Part shown: piece after piece, positions 21,424 through 31,980 of the stretch
How the letters are laid out: each line of letters starts with the position of its first letter
Position numbering within the stretch: the stretch's first letter is position 1
Assembly: GCA_039583875.1 (NCBI GenBank)
Contig: CM077162.1
Location: forward strand, 111,199,808-111,263,807
Direction: 5' to 3'
Length of the DNA stretch: 64,000 nucleotides
Source of the DNA: Platanthera guangdongensis
Taxonomy: Eukaryota; Streptophyta; Magnoliopsida; Asparagales; Orchidaceae
Notes under the pieces: generated by a model
What the model was told of the DNA's origin: nothing
Databases searched by the model: none
The model's input: the letters and a program-made list of their open reading frames with translations, nothing else
Program-made: the position numbers and the translations under genes

Positions 21424-21507
21424 GTTAAATTCTAATCTAGTTCTAGCTTTTAGCACGTAATTGTAGTTTTGATGTTTATTAGTCTAGTTACGTATGCGAT
21501 TTTATAG
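21424..21507 (+). other. Candidate 84-bp spliceosomal intron between gag and protease
   Basis: The stretch begins GTTAAA after CTCAG and ends TTTTATAG. It is T-rich, has four in-frame stops, and contains no Gag or protease motif. Excision would leave the reading frame unchanged and bring the Gag end (QVIS) next to the protease start that precedes FDSGATHS. Other chromoviruses read straight through this junction. The donor is weaker than consensus. Confidence 0.5.
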
Positions 21508-21900
21508 GGAGGTTTAAGGTAAAGAACTGTTGGAAGCGTGTTCTTTTCGATTCTGGTGCTACTCACTCGCTCGTGGATAGGATTTTCGTAGAGCTTCATC
21601 GTTTGACTCTCGATCTAGTTGGTGATTCGTTTCGTGTTAAGTTTCTTTCTGGTGATTCGGTGGTGTCAAACCAAGATATCCAGAGTTGTTCGATCGTTCT
21701 AGGTGATTTCCTAGCTTTTGCTGATTTGAAAGTGCTACATCTGAAGGACTTCGATGTGATCTTGGGCATGGATTGGTTGTCCAGATATGACGCGGTTATC
21801 CAATGCAAGGTTAAGCGTTGGGACTTCAAGATGGACAACGGCCACACCAAGAGTGTTTATGATTTTTCGCGCGAGGATTCCCCGATTATTTTTGCGGTAT
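21508..21900 (+). pseudogene. Chromovirus aspartic protease
   Basis: The catalytic motif is FDSGATHS at about 21550-21573. The C-terminal flap region reads FDVILGMDWLSRYDAVI, typical of Ty3/gypsy retropepsins. The frame is open from 21510 through the protease into the start of RT. It would cleave Gag-Pol. Confidence 0.9.
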
Positions 21901-21959
21901 GTGCTCGAAAACTTTTGAATTCCGGTTGTTTTGCTTGTTTGGTTTCTGTTTTTGAAACC

Positions 21960-22864
21960 GTTAGCAGTTTGCCGCGTGTCGAGGATGTTCCTGAAGTGCG
22001 AGAATTTCCTGATGTCTTCCCAGACAGTCTTTCTGGTCTTCTACCTGAGAGAGAAGTGGAGTTCGTGATAGATTTAGAGTCGGGTACTCGCCCTATTGCT
22101 AAGGCACCATACCGTATGGCCCACGTGAGCTGGAAGAGTTGCGTACCCAGCTGGATGAGTTGTTGCAGTGTGGATTTATTAGGCCAAGTGTTTCGCTTTG
22201 GGGTGCTCCCGTGTTGTTTGTAAAAAAGAAGGATGGATCTATGAGATTGTGCATCGATTATATGGAACTTAATAAGATGACTATCAAAAACAGGTATCCC
22301 TTGCCGCGAATATATAATTTGTTTGATCAGTTGTGTGGTAGTACGGTGTTTTCAAAGATTGATCTTCGTTCAGGCTACCATCAGTTGAGAATCCGTGAGT
22401 CGGATGTTCCACGAACCGCCGTTCGTTCTCGACAAGGACATTTTGAGTTCTTGGTAATGTCCTTTGGATTGACGAAAGCACCCTCTGCATTCATGGACAT
22501 GATGAACAGAGTGTTCAAATATTTTTTGGACCGTTTTGTGGTGGTATTTATTGATGATGTCCTGGTTTATTCCCGGAGTGCTGAGGAGCATGTCCAGCAT
22601 TTGCGGTTAATTCTACCTGCTTTGAGAGAGCATAAGTTGTATGTTAAGTTGAGTAAGTGCGAGTTTTGGCTACCTCAGGTTTTCTTTTGGGGTCATGTTG
22701 TGAATAAGGTCGGAATTTTTGTTGACCCTGAAAATATAGTTGTAGTAATGGATTGTAAAAGATCTACCATACCCAAAGAGATAAGAAGCTTCGTAGGGTT
22801 GGCAGACTATTATAGGAGGTTTGTGAGAGGATTTTCTACGTTGTCTGCGCCACTGACTGAGTAA
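21960..22864 (+). pseudogene. Chromovirus reverse transcriptase
   Basis: The N-terminal part (REFPDVFPDSLSGL, APYRMA) is in the protease frame. A one-base deletion near 22119 moves the rest to the frame 22139-22864. That frame has [46 protein letters not shown] and the catalytic [11 protein letters not shown]. The palm Asp pair is intact. A TGA/TAA region after LSAPLTE ends the frame near 22864. Confidence 0.92.
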
Positions 22865-22879
22865 GCTTATGTAGAAGAA

Positions 22880-23366
22880 CGCAGCGTTCGTTTGGAGTGA
22901 CAAGTGCGAGAAAGCTTTTCAGGAATTGCAAAAAAGAATATTCACTACTCCAGTGTTGACTTTTCCTACCGAAGGATTGGAGTATGTTGTTTATATGCAT
23001 GCATCGCATGTCGGGCTTGGATGCGTCATGATGCAAGAAGGCAAGGTAATTGCATATGGGTTAAGGCAATTAAAGATACATGAAAGGAACTACACTACTC
23101 ATGATTTGAAATTTGCAGCAGTGATTTATGCTTTGAAGTTGTGGAGACATTTGTTATATGCCGCATTTTGTAAGATTTACACGGACCATAAGAGTTTGAA
23201 GTACGTCTTCACTCAAAAAGAATTAAATTTGCGTCAGCGTAGATTGTTAGAATATGTCGCGGATTACGATGTCGAGATCCAATATCATCCGGGCAAAACT
23301 AATGTGGTAGCCGATGCCTTTAGTAGAAAGACCGTGCAGATCTTTGAGCTTTCAGTGGAATCCTAA
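22880..23366 (+). pseudogene. Chromovirus RNase H
   Basis: The segment contains [14 protein letters not shown], then [17 protein letters not shown] where the first catalytic Asp of the usual YCDAS motif is His. It continues with [34 protein letters not shown] and [19 protein letters not shown] near 22870 separates it from RT. The changed Asp would abolish catalysis. Confidence 0.9.
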
Positions 23367-23559
23367 ATGGAAGAGTTTTTGTTAATGGGTATTTCTGTTG
23401 GAAGTAGCGACTCGCCAAGCAGTTTGGAAGTAGCAAAGCCTTCATGAATCAGGCTTACAAGGCAACATCAAAAGGAAGACTCTGATTTGCAGCACCTTCG
23501 TAGTAGAACGGAGAAAGGGGAATTACCAGACTTTACAATTGATGATACGGGTACTTTGA

Positions 23560-24880
23560 AGTACCGCGGTAGATATTGTATCCTCGCAGTTGAGGATATT
23601 TGAGCTAAGTTGTGCAATGAGGCACATGATTCTAGTGTTGTCTACCACCCTGATTCTACCAAGATGTATAGAGATCTGAAGCAAATCATCTGGTGGTATG
23701 GAATGAAGAACGATGTAGCCAAGTTTGTGTCTGAGTGTTTCACCTGCAAGTGTGTTAAGGCAGATCATGGAAGGCCCGGTGGCAAGTTGACGCCTTTGGA
23801 GATTCCAAGTTGAAAGTGGGAGAGTATTTCTATGAATTTTATTACTGCTTTGTCAAGATCTCTCCGAGGACATGATTCAGAGTGGGTCATAGTTGACAGA
23901 CTAACGAAGTGTGCTCACTTCGTGCAGTTTAAGATTGATTACTCCATGACAAAAATAGCCGAGTTATATTTGGATGAGGTCATCAGACTATATGGAGTAC
24001 CTGTTAATATTGTGTCAGATCAAGATTCCAGGTTTACATCTCGTTTTTGGAAAAACTTACAGGAAGGGTCGGTTACCGACCTCAAATATTCAACAGTTTA
24101 TCATCCACAGACCAATGGTCAGATGAAGAGAGTAAATTAGATTGTGAATGATATGATCAGATGTTATTTTTTGGACCACGGAGGAGCGTGGGACGAGCGG
24201 CTGAGATTGATGTAATTCTCCTATAATAACAGTTATTAGGAGAGCTTGCAGATGGCCCCGTTTGAGGCTTTGCATGGGAGACGTTGTAGAACTCCCTTAT
24301 TTTGTGCCGAAGTTGGCGAAGGACCGTTGTTGGTTCCGGAAGCCTTAGAAGAAATGAATACTTCTATGACGCATATTCGAGATAAGAAACGAATAGCTCA
24401 GGAGCGTTATGAGAAGAACGCTAATCGGCGAAGGATTGAGTTGGAATTTGCAGTTGGAGACATGGTGTTTCTCAAGGTTTCTCCGATGGCTGGTGTTAAG
24501 AGATTTGGAAAGAACCACAAGTTGAATCTCGGGTATGTGGGACCTTTCCAAATTGTTGAACGCATTGGAGTGTCAGCTTATAGGTTGAGTTTGACCGCGA
24601 ATTTTTCTGGTGTGCATGATGTGTTTCATGTAAGCCAGTTGCGCAAGTGTGTGCTTAGTGACTTGCATGTTCTCGATGCGGTGTCCCAGTTGCAGTCTAA
24701 CCTTTCTTATGTTGAGATGTCTGTTTGCATTCTGGATACTCTAGATCGGGTGTTGCGAAAGAAGACAATACTTATGGTCAAAGTTTTGGCGAAACCAAGA
24801 CGTGGAGAGCGCGACTTGGGAGTTGGAGTCAACTATGAGGGAGACTCATCCTCATCTATTCTCCTAGTTTCGTTTGGTAA
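23560..24880 (+). pseudogene. Chromovirus integrase with chromodomain-like tail
   Basis: The HHCC zinc site is at about 23620-23760 (EAHDSSVVYH ... CFTCKCVKADHG). The catalytic core follows: FITALSRSLRG, VDRLTKCAHF, IVSDQDSRFTSRFW and YHPQTNGQ. Stops lie at 24138 and near 24211 and 24240. The C-terminal part 24246 onward reads FEALHGRRCRTPL, GDMVFLKVSPM and VFHVSQLRKC. A one-base deletion near 24790 shifts a chromodomain-like ending (the frame holding WRNQD and ATWELE). The chromodomain would direct integration to heterochromatin. Confidence 0.9.
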
Positions 24881-24963
24881 GTGTTTTTATTCAATAACCC
24901 TTGGTCATTTTCCTTCTTTAGTGAATTCAGTTGTGTATCAAGTTTCGGGACGAAACGTTTTTT

Positions 24964-24974
24964 AGGAGAGTGGT
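24964..24974 (+). other. Polypurine tract of the chromovirus
   Basis: AGGAGAGTGGT lies directly before TGTAACGCCCC. It is a somewhat degraded purine run in the expected place. Confidence 0.6.
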
Positions 24975-25411
24975 TGTAACGCCCCTGATTTTCCGATGTT
25001 TATTTTAATTCCTTTAGTGGTGTATTTTTGAAGTCAGGACGCTACGTTGACGCATAGTTGATGGGTACCGTTGCTGGAGCGTTACTTTTGCTCATTTGGT
25101 ATCCGGGGTTTTGACTTAGAATATTAGCTTGGCTAAATTCTAGTGTGTTTTTGAGATTTCCCTTATGAGCCGGGTTTGTTTTGGAACTTGGTGGAGCCTT
25201 TTGGGATATTTGGTGTTTTTGACTTCAGGGAGTTTTTTTCTCCTAGTTTTGTTTGTCGGATTGTACTTTCGACTATGTCGTTGAATTCGTAGCATCGATA
25301 TTTAGTTTCGGTGTGAATTTCATGAAAATCCAGGTTGGTCAGGAATTTTTGGTCGTTTGGACATTTAGTGTAATAATAATATATTATACTATTTTATTTA
25401 AATATTATAAG

Positions 25412-25419
25412 TATAAATA
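25412..25419 (+). promoter_or_regulatory. Probable TATA box of the chromovirus LTR
   Basis: GTATAAATAACC follows an AT-rich U3 segment 440 bp into the LTR. Transcription would start near 25440, placing the long GTCGAG array in the leader. Confidence 0.5.
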
Positions 25420-25904
25420 ACCTTACGATTTAGACGGAACCTTATTCATCGTCTTCTTCATTAACCGTCGGACTGTTTTGCGAAAGAGAAACGGCGGGCA
25501 TTGCTAGCTTCTGGTCGTCGATTGAAGGAGCTCTGGTGCTCGAAATCGTCATCGGAAGGTAGATTCGGATTGCTCTCGCCGAGATCTACGTGTGTGCGGT
25601 GAGTTTTTCCCGTTTCTTGAATTCTTTGACGTTATGTTATTCGGTTTTGACCCCCTTTTTCCTCGAAAAGTTTCAGGAAGTGTAGCCAAGGTGTTCTTGC
25701 GGCTGGATCCATGAGGACGGGCGCTTGTGTGGCCGGATTTCTAGAGATAAAGGCAAGTGGTGATCTCTTCCCCTTACCAAGTCTTTTTTTGTGTGTTCTT
25801 TGTTATTTTTCTTCCCTCCTTAAAATTTGGAGTAGTGTAAGGATCGGTCAAGTTCGATCTGCTGAGTGGTATAGGATTTCAGTCAAGTAAAAGTAGAGTT
25901 TGTC

Positions 25905-26795
25905 GTATATGACTGTTAGTATAAGTTAACCTGACGATTATGACTGTTAAACTAAGTTTGATTCGTCGAGTATGGGCGGTTAGCTTAAGTATAAATTCGT
26001 TGAATATGACCTTTAGCTTGGGTTTATAATTCGTCGGGTATTGTGGGATCAGCCTGAATGAATTTCGTCAAATATGGGTTTTTGGATTAAGTCTAATTCG
26101 TCGAATAAGTATAGGCGTTGAGTGAAGTCAGATTCGTCGAGTAATCTCGACGAATTAGCCGAGTATTAGCATTTGGCGTTGAGTGTAGCTTTGGCGTTGA
26201 GTGTGTTGACTGAATCAGTCTTAGCATCAAGTGATCCTGGTGTCTAAGGCAAATTCGTCGAGTATTCACGACGAATTCGTCGAATATCAGCCTTGGCATT
26301 GAGTGAAGTTGACTTAGCGTTGAGAGCGTCGAGTAGTCTGTGATACTAAGTCAAAAGCGTCGTGTAATCTCGATGAATTCGTTGAGTATTGTCAGTTTGG
26401 CGTCGAGAGAGTCGAGTGAACCAAATGGCGTTAAGTGTTTTGAGTGTTACTGACTTGGGCGTCGAGTGCGCTGAGTGCATTCAGCGAGGCGTCGAGTAAA
26501 AATGTTGAGTGAAGTAAATTTCGCTGAGTTAAGTCCAGGCGTCGAGTGAGACTGCTTGGCATTGAGAGCGTTGAATGAACTCCAAAATTCGTCGTGGACT
26601 TGGGTAATTTCGCTGATTCGTCGAGTGTCAAGGTAATTTTAGCTGAATCGTCGAGTATCGTTAAGTTGGTTAATTTTACTAAGTATAATTCGTCGTGTAT
26701 CTACTGCATTCGTCGAGTATACTCGACGAATAAGTATAGACTTGGTTTTTTTCCTCGCCGATTTAAGTCAAATTCGTCGAGTATGGGCTTAGGGT
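25905..26795. repeat. Interspersed AATTCGTCGAGTAT / GGCGTCGAGTG array
   Basis: More than twenty variants of (A/G)(A/G)(T/C)GTCGAGT are spread over about 900 bp, several as inverted pairs such as TTCGTCGAGTA...CTCGACGAA at 26145 and 26705. They are neither evenly spaced nor tandem. No coding potential is seen. Confidence 0.85.
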
Positions 26796-26979
26796 GAATT
26801 TTGGAAATTTTTCTTCCGCCCTGTCATTGGAGAAGCCCGGTGTTTTCGTTGGGGTTTTATAGGTGTTCACGGGTGTTATGTGTGGCTCATGGTTGGCAGT
26901 GGATAAAGGACCATCAACCTAGTGTCGGCTCGTGAATCATTGCACTTGGTGGGTTTTTGGTGTTTTTCTCTTGGACTGT

Positions 26980-27140
26980 TGGATTGTGTTGGACATTGTG
27001 GCAACCACCACAGTGCATTTTTGAGATGTTTGAACTGTTTGGTTGTGTTGGACATTGTGGTCACCACCGCAGTGCCTTCTCGAGATGTTTGTGTCTGTTA
27101 GTTCGTGTTGGACATTATAGCCACCAACTCGGAACTGTCT
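26980..27140. repeat. 60-bp tandem repeat, three units
   Basis: GTGTTGGACATT recurs at 26986, 27045 and 27105 with a following GTGG/TAGCCACCA block. It lies within the chromovirus LTR. Confidence 0.85.
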
Positions 27141-28381
27141 TTACCGGTGTTAATGATTCGCATGTTTAGAGCAGTTCAGTCTCTTTCTTCTTATTGTTTA
27201 AACATATGTCGTTATGCTTACTCTTGCAGATATTCTCGAAACATGTCTTCGTTTCGCACATGGTGCAATTTCCTTACTCTTGGACCTTATAAGTTAATAA
27301 TTTATTACTGTTTTATTTCTCTCTTGTCATGGTTTGGCAGCCTTTCCTGTTGGGTTGGTAACCCTTAAACTCTTTTGCTTTCATCTACTAAAGATCTTTT
27401 ACCACTTGTACATTTTTACTGAGATGTTCTTTTCTTTGAAATGTCTCAGATTTGGAGCAGTAGTCGGTTGAGCGGCTAGAATTTGTGGTTGTCGGTGTTC
27501 TGCAGTTGTTGCAGTCGTCTTTTCCTCATCATTGTGAAGTAGTGTTGTTATTTTGTTGTTTAATTTAGACATACATGTTTTTTTTGGATAGGTTCGTGTC
27601 AAGTTGTTCACGTCCACTGGAGATTTTATATTGTTAAGTTATTTGCTAACTGTTAAGTTTATTTCTTGATGACTTGTTTGATTTATTTGCTCTCTGTGAA
27701 GGTTTTATGCTAGTATTGCATGTTAGTTATTTTTAAAATATAAAAGTATCATTTTAACTATCTCAATCATAGCATGGTTTTAAACCAAAGTCACTATATC
27801 TTAACGAATGTAAAAGCTATTTTTATACTTATATTAAACCTAGAGTTATGCATATCATGAGTTATCGTATTTAGATGTTTACGCTCATGTAGGATGTCAA
27901 TCAATATAAACAAAGTATTTTTCACAGCGTATATTCATATTTTCACTTGTGTACTAGTTGATCCACTGAGACGAGTGATACAGTCATTTTAACTTAACTT
28001 AAATTATAGTTTTCCTCATAATACACTTGAGGCTTTCTTATTAAGTGTTAGGTATGGGTTCTTGCCTGAGCGCTTGCAGTTATTCCCTGCACGGCGTGTC
28101 ATCATGGCGCGTATTTTCTCTTACTCTGATATATCGAAAAATTGCGGAGAAAATACGGGTTGTGGCAGTCTATGTTGCACCGACACCGACATGCGACACG
28201 CGACATGACGCGATACGCGACTCGTCCATTCTCATAAACTAGTAATATTCTACACGTTCGGACACGTTTCTTAAATTCATATTTATAATTATAAAAATTG
28301 TAAAATACTAGTAAATAGACAAGAAATGAATAAACTTGGCATATAAAAATGTAATACTCATACTTATATGTTATATATCAT

Positions 28382-28945
28382 TTAAAAAACTACTAATTCC
28401 ATGTCTGGCTCATCTAGTGAGAGATTTGCAATTTCCAGCATACCGACATCTTTGAATGTATCAAAAGCATTTTCGCCAATATCCCACATCTTTGTTTCTC
28501 CTTGTGTATATTGTGGATTTTTTCTTGAAAATAGGCGTAGATTGCTATGTATGAAAATCAGATCTTCTGCACGCTTTGGTGTCATTCTATTTCTCTTCAT
28601 TGAGTGCACAAAAGAATATGTACTTCAATTTCTCTCTACATATGATGATGAGGATGATTGTGTAAGAAGTTTGAAGGCTAGACTTCGTACAATAGGAGCA
28701 CTTGGTCCATGAACAACCCACCAAGCTTTGGGATCCATAGAATATCTGTTTTGAATTGAATCAAAATCTCTAAAATCTCCATTTATGTATGCAAAATTTG
28801 CATACTCTAAATTCACCCGTGTTCGCTCCTCAATATCCGGAAAGTATTTCCTAAAACATTTCTTAATTTGTTGAATTATCTCACTATCCTTGTATGGAGA
28901 TACTTTTGAAGGATCTTCATTGAGTCATTGTTCACTATAATACCT
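28382..28945 (-). pseudogene. hAT transposase C-terminal fragment
   Basis: Consecutive minus-strand segments 28625-28930 and 28382-28609 read IIQQIKKCFRKYFPDIE, DPKAWWVVHG, VRSLAFKLLTQ, CERN-like SYVERN, then RMTPKRAEDLIFIHSNLRL. The end, MLEIANLSLDEP, is the tail of BED-type plant hAT transposases including the dimerisation region. Stops fall at 28620 and 28922. A possible acceptor (AATTTAG) at about 28945 marks the last exon. Upstream exons (28946-29430) are not recognisable. Confidence 0.8.
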
Positions 28946-29429
28946 AAATTAAAAAGAAACACAAGTATTAAACCAAAAGAAGAACATAACACCTTTAAAA
29001 TAAACCAAAAGAACATAACAAGAAATTCATCCAAAAAGCTCATTTATCACTTGTCATACTATAATCAAAGAAATGAAGAATGACACCACAAATATTCATA
29101 GCATTATTCATAGTTAAGAGTTAACATATTCATAGCAATATTCATTGTTAAACAATTATCTCATTACATCAAATGCACATAAAAAGGCAGCATATACATT
29201 GTACATCAATATTCATAGCATATTCATTGTGAAAAGAATTAGGATGTTTTATGTAATTAAGCTAAGATCGCATGGATAAAGCATGGATAAAATATGTATA
29301 GGTTATCATATTCATTGTGAAAAGAATTAGGATGTTAACATATTCACTATAGCATAAAGTAACAATGTCAGTAAGCAAGAAGAATCGGAGCACGAAGAGC
29401 AAGAAAAACGGAGTTGGAAGCCTGGAAGA

Positions 29430-29745
29430 ATACATAGCTCTGCGGGAGGAAGACGATCTTCGCCGGAGTGAGAGCACGAAGAATCGGAGCTGATGAACAA
29501 AACGACGAGGAGCCGAAGATGAGAAGATGACAAACCTGAAAAGCGATCTTCGCCGGAGGAAGTCGTGTCGGAAGATGAGCAAGAAAAATGACGATGCCCT
29601 AGCTCTGCGGGAGGAAGACGATCTTCGCCGGAAAGTTGATGCCCTAGCTCTGCGGGAGGAAGACAATCTTCGCCGGAGTGAGAGCACGAAGAATCGGAGC
29701 ACGAAGATGGAGCAAGTAAAGCTGATGCCCTAGATCTGCGGGAGG
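29430..29745. repeat. 45-60 bp repeats inside the hAT element
   Basis: CTCTGCGGGAGGAAGACGAT plus TCTTCGCCGGA recurs at 29434, 29602, 29647 and, partly, 29733. On the plus strand it encodes ALREEDDLRR repeats (29527-29733), which looks accidental. A 29-bp repeat (CATATTCATTGTGAAAAGAA) is at 29221 and 29309. Confidence 0.75.
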
Positions 29746-29921
29746 AAGAGGACGCACGCTTGCGGGAGAAATGGGATCAAACTGCCCTAGAATCGAAGCT
29801 CGGGCTGTTTTAAAAAACAGGGGGACACGCGTGTCCTGTGTGGCCAAAAACGTGTCGGCACGCCGACACACGTGTCCGAGCGTGTCGACGTGTGTCGGAG
29901 AGTCCGACACGGACACGTTGA

Positions 29922-29938
29922 CCCCCCCCCCCCCCCCC
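29922..29938. repeat. 17-base poly-C run
   Basis: Seventeen consecutive C lie 20 bp inside the right end of the hAT. Similar runs occur at 34737-34752 (16) and 61958-61971 (14). Exact length is prone to sequencing error. Confidence 0.8.
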
Positions 29939-29967
29939 GAGAGTGTCGGTGCTTCATAGGTGACAGT

Positions 29968-31115
29968 GGTTACCTCAGTGTCAGAATGGACACTGGAATC
30001 GTTATCAGACTGGTACTGGTGCTTTCCCATGAGACACAGATTTGCCTCTTCTTCACTGCTCGAGCTTGAGGTGTCAGACTCGTCTGCTGATGTATCATCT
30101 CAGGTTGACTCCCTTAAAAACTTTTACTTTTCCTTACCACGGGGTTTCTTTTCCATTTCCCCCTTAAGAAGCATAAGACAGTCACGCTTGGTGTCCAGAT
30201 TTGCGGCAGTGGAAGCACTCTACGGCATATTCTTTTTCATCACTCTTTGCCGCTTTCGATAGCTTGCTCCACCCCTTTTTCTCATTAATGTCGTTCTTCA
30301 TGAATCTTCAAACTTGTCTCACCTCTTTGGATTCCTCATGAACTTTTTGAAGCTTCAGGCGTACAGGCTCTCCTCATTATCATTCTCCTCAGTCACCTCA
30401 TTTTGCTGGCCTGTCTTCTGTGCTAGTGCCTTCTATTTCTGTTCCTGGGACACTCCTCGGCTTGAATCTTCAATTCGAGCTCATGGGCTTTTAGGTTCCC
30501 AATGAGACTCTCTATCTCCAGGGTACTGATGTCGTGAGATTCAGCAACGGCAGTCATCTTCGGATTGAATCGCGGAGGTAGGGACCATAGGATCTCCCTT
30601 ACCAAGTCCCCATTTGAAAAGGTCTTTCTGAGAGATCTAGAGGCGTTGACGATCTTTGTAAAGCGAGTGTACATGTTGTTCACCTTGTCGATCTTCATCC
30701 AGAACTGTTCATATTCAGACTCCAGTCAAAATAGATTCGACTTCTTTACCTGCGAGGTACCTTCATGAATCAGTTCAAGTAAACGTCAAATATCATGAGC
30801 AGTTTCACAATTACATATTCTATTAAATTCAGTCTTATCTAGAACGCAGAACAAAGAATTCATGGCTTTGGCATTATTGGTACACCTCAATTTATCTGTA
30901 TCATCTCATTTATCACGAGGTTTATCCACGATCTGATCAGATACAGTAATAGTGGGTGCAGTGTATTTTGTTTCGACCATGGCCCACGCGTACATGTGTT
31001 GTGTTATCAAAAATATTTTCATGTGTGTTCTCCAGTGGCTGTAATCATTCCCCATAAACAACGGTGGCTTACTCACGCCTTGTCCCTCAAGAAATGTGTG
31101 ATTAGCGTTGGTCAT
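29968..31115 (-). pseudogene. gag: Copia Gag fragment (DUF4219/UBN2, zinc knuckle)
   Basis: ATG at 31115 starts MTNANHTFLE with PPLFMGNDYSHWRTHM, the DUF4219 region. UBN2 follows at 30423-30698 (NNMYTRFTKIVNASRS, LPPRFNPKMTAV). A zinc knuckle CFHCRKSGH is at about 30190-30220, with a two-base deletion before the last Cys. The order is the same as in the large copia element, and the segment near 29975-30070 matches 18220-18300 there. Decayed by stops. Confidence 0.85.
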
Positions 31116-31165
31116 CTACTTCAGGATTTTAATCCCTTTTTGAAGTAACCTTGCTTGATGTCACT

Positions 31166-31980
31166 TGTTGGATCTGATGGTCAACCTTAGGAGGGATGAA
31201 TAAGGTTTGCAGAGAACTACTAGAGATAAAAAATAATAATTCGGAGGCAAGAAACAATTTTTTTAGAGCTATCGCTGAGCGATATCTACATATCGTCGTC
31301 GATATTGACGGAAACTTTGTTTCTTATTTCTGAAGAAAGTATAAACGTAGGCACACACACACACAAGAAATTAAACTTTCAACAGCAAGCACGTATAATT
31401 AAAGAAGAAAGAAGAATACATGATTTTATTTCATAAAAAGATAGTTTACAAAGTTCGAAACTAGATCTCCATGACACCGAAGATCGGAGGCGGTGAATCA
31501 ATTATTTCTAGTGGTTCCTATACCGGCCCTACCCAAGGACCGGTTGGCTCTCTCACTTCTTCCCAAGAATTTCGACGAACATACTAGATCTCTCAGATCT
31601 AGACGTCCTCTCGGGACGATTTCCACAGATTTCTCTCAGAAATTTGACGACCTCCCGGGACGATATCATACGAACTCCTCCCAGAAAGTCGACGTTCACA
31701 CCGGACGATTTCTCCCCACAGAATACAGTTTAGCACTTTCCTAATTTAGCGCTTTTTTTCTTTTTGGCTTCCCGCGCGATCCACCAGTCCACGGATCGCT
31801 GACATGTCAAGGTTATCGACAGCGATAGTAGCTATTGTCTGCGATGGTGCAAAAAAATCGTTGATCCTGAAAAATATTCACACTTGTAGACTTGCACATT
31901 ATACCCAAAAGTATATGATCAAATACAGTTTGGAATTTCATATTATCAAACCTAAGAGATGGAGAACGCATGTTCAAACA
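31166..31980 (-). repeat. 5' LTR of the truncated copia element (815 bp)
   Basis: It runs from TGTTGGATCTGATGG to TTCAAACA. A degraded Met primer site (GCTTGATGTCA complement) lies at 31153-31163. The block at 31600-31720 (CAGATCTAGACGTCCTC onward) is shared with the LTRs of the copia element at 36732-44295. Dyads such as TATCGCTGAGCGATA occur at 31268 and 31815. Confidence 0.8.

Larger units (their letters stand above)
9363..28166 (+). mobile_element. Tekay-like chromovirus, 5' LTR missing, split by a copia element
   Basis: Gag, protease, RT, RNase H, integrase and a chromodomain-like tail occur in Ty3/gypsy order on the plus strand, followed by a 3' LTR opening TGTAACGCCCC. The copia element at 10035-20806 interrupts gag with a perfect AGTTG duplication; without it the interior would be about 4.8 kb. 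No matching 5' LTR lies left of gag. A very degenerate Met primer site may exist near 9366-9380. Stops and frameshifts in gag, RT, RNase H and integrase make it inactive. Confidence 0.85.
24975..28166 (+). repeat. 3' LTR of the chromovirus (about 3.2 kb)
   Basis: It opens TGTAACGCCCCTGATTTTCC and probably closes at CGGGTTGTGGCA (28166). The right end is inferred because the 5' LTR is absent and a hAT lies there. It includes a TATA box at 25412, an AATTCGTCGAGTAT array (25905-26795) and a 60-bp tandem repeat (26980-27140). Small open frames inside have no domains. Confidence 0.7.
28170..29959 (-). mobile_element. hAT element with decayed transposase (1790 bp)
   Basis: Terminal inverted repeats are CTATGTTGCACCGACAC (left) and CTATGAAGCACCGACAC (right, complement), 15 of 17 identical. 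They are flanked by 8-bp duplications GTGGCAGT (28162-28169) and GTGACAGT (29960-29967). Subterminal ACACG/CGTGT motifs fit hAT transposase-binding regions. The transposase remnant is on the minus strand. The element sits exactly at the chromovirus LTR/copia junction. Confidence 0.8.
29960..31980 (-). mobile_element. Copia element, 5' part only (gag N-terminus and 5' LTR)
   Basis: A minus-strand copia 5' LTR (31166-31980), a primer site and Gag are present. Everything downstream of mid-Gag is missing, replaced on the left by the hAT and the chromovirus LTR. Right of the LTR the RTE LINE is interrupted at GATCA (31981), the likely target site. Confidence 0.8.
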
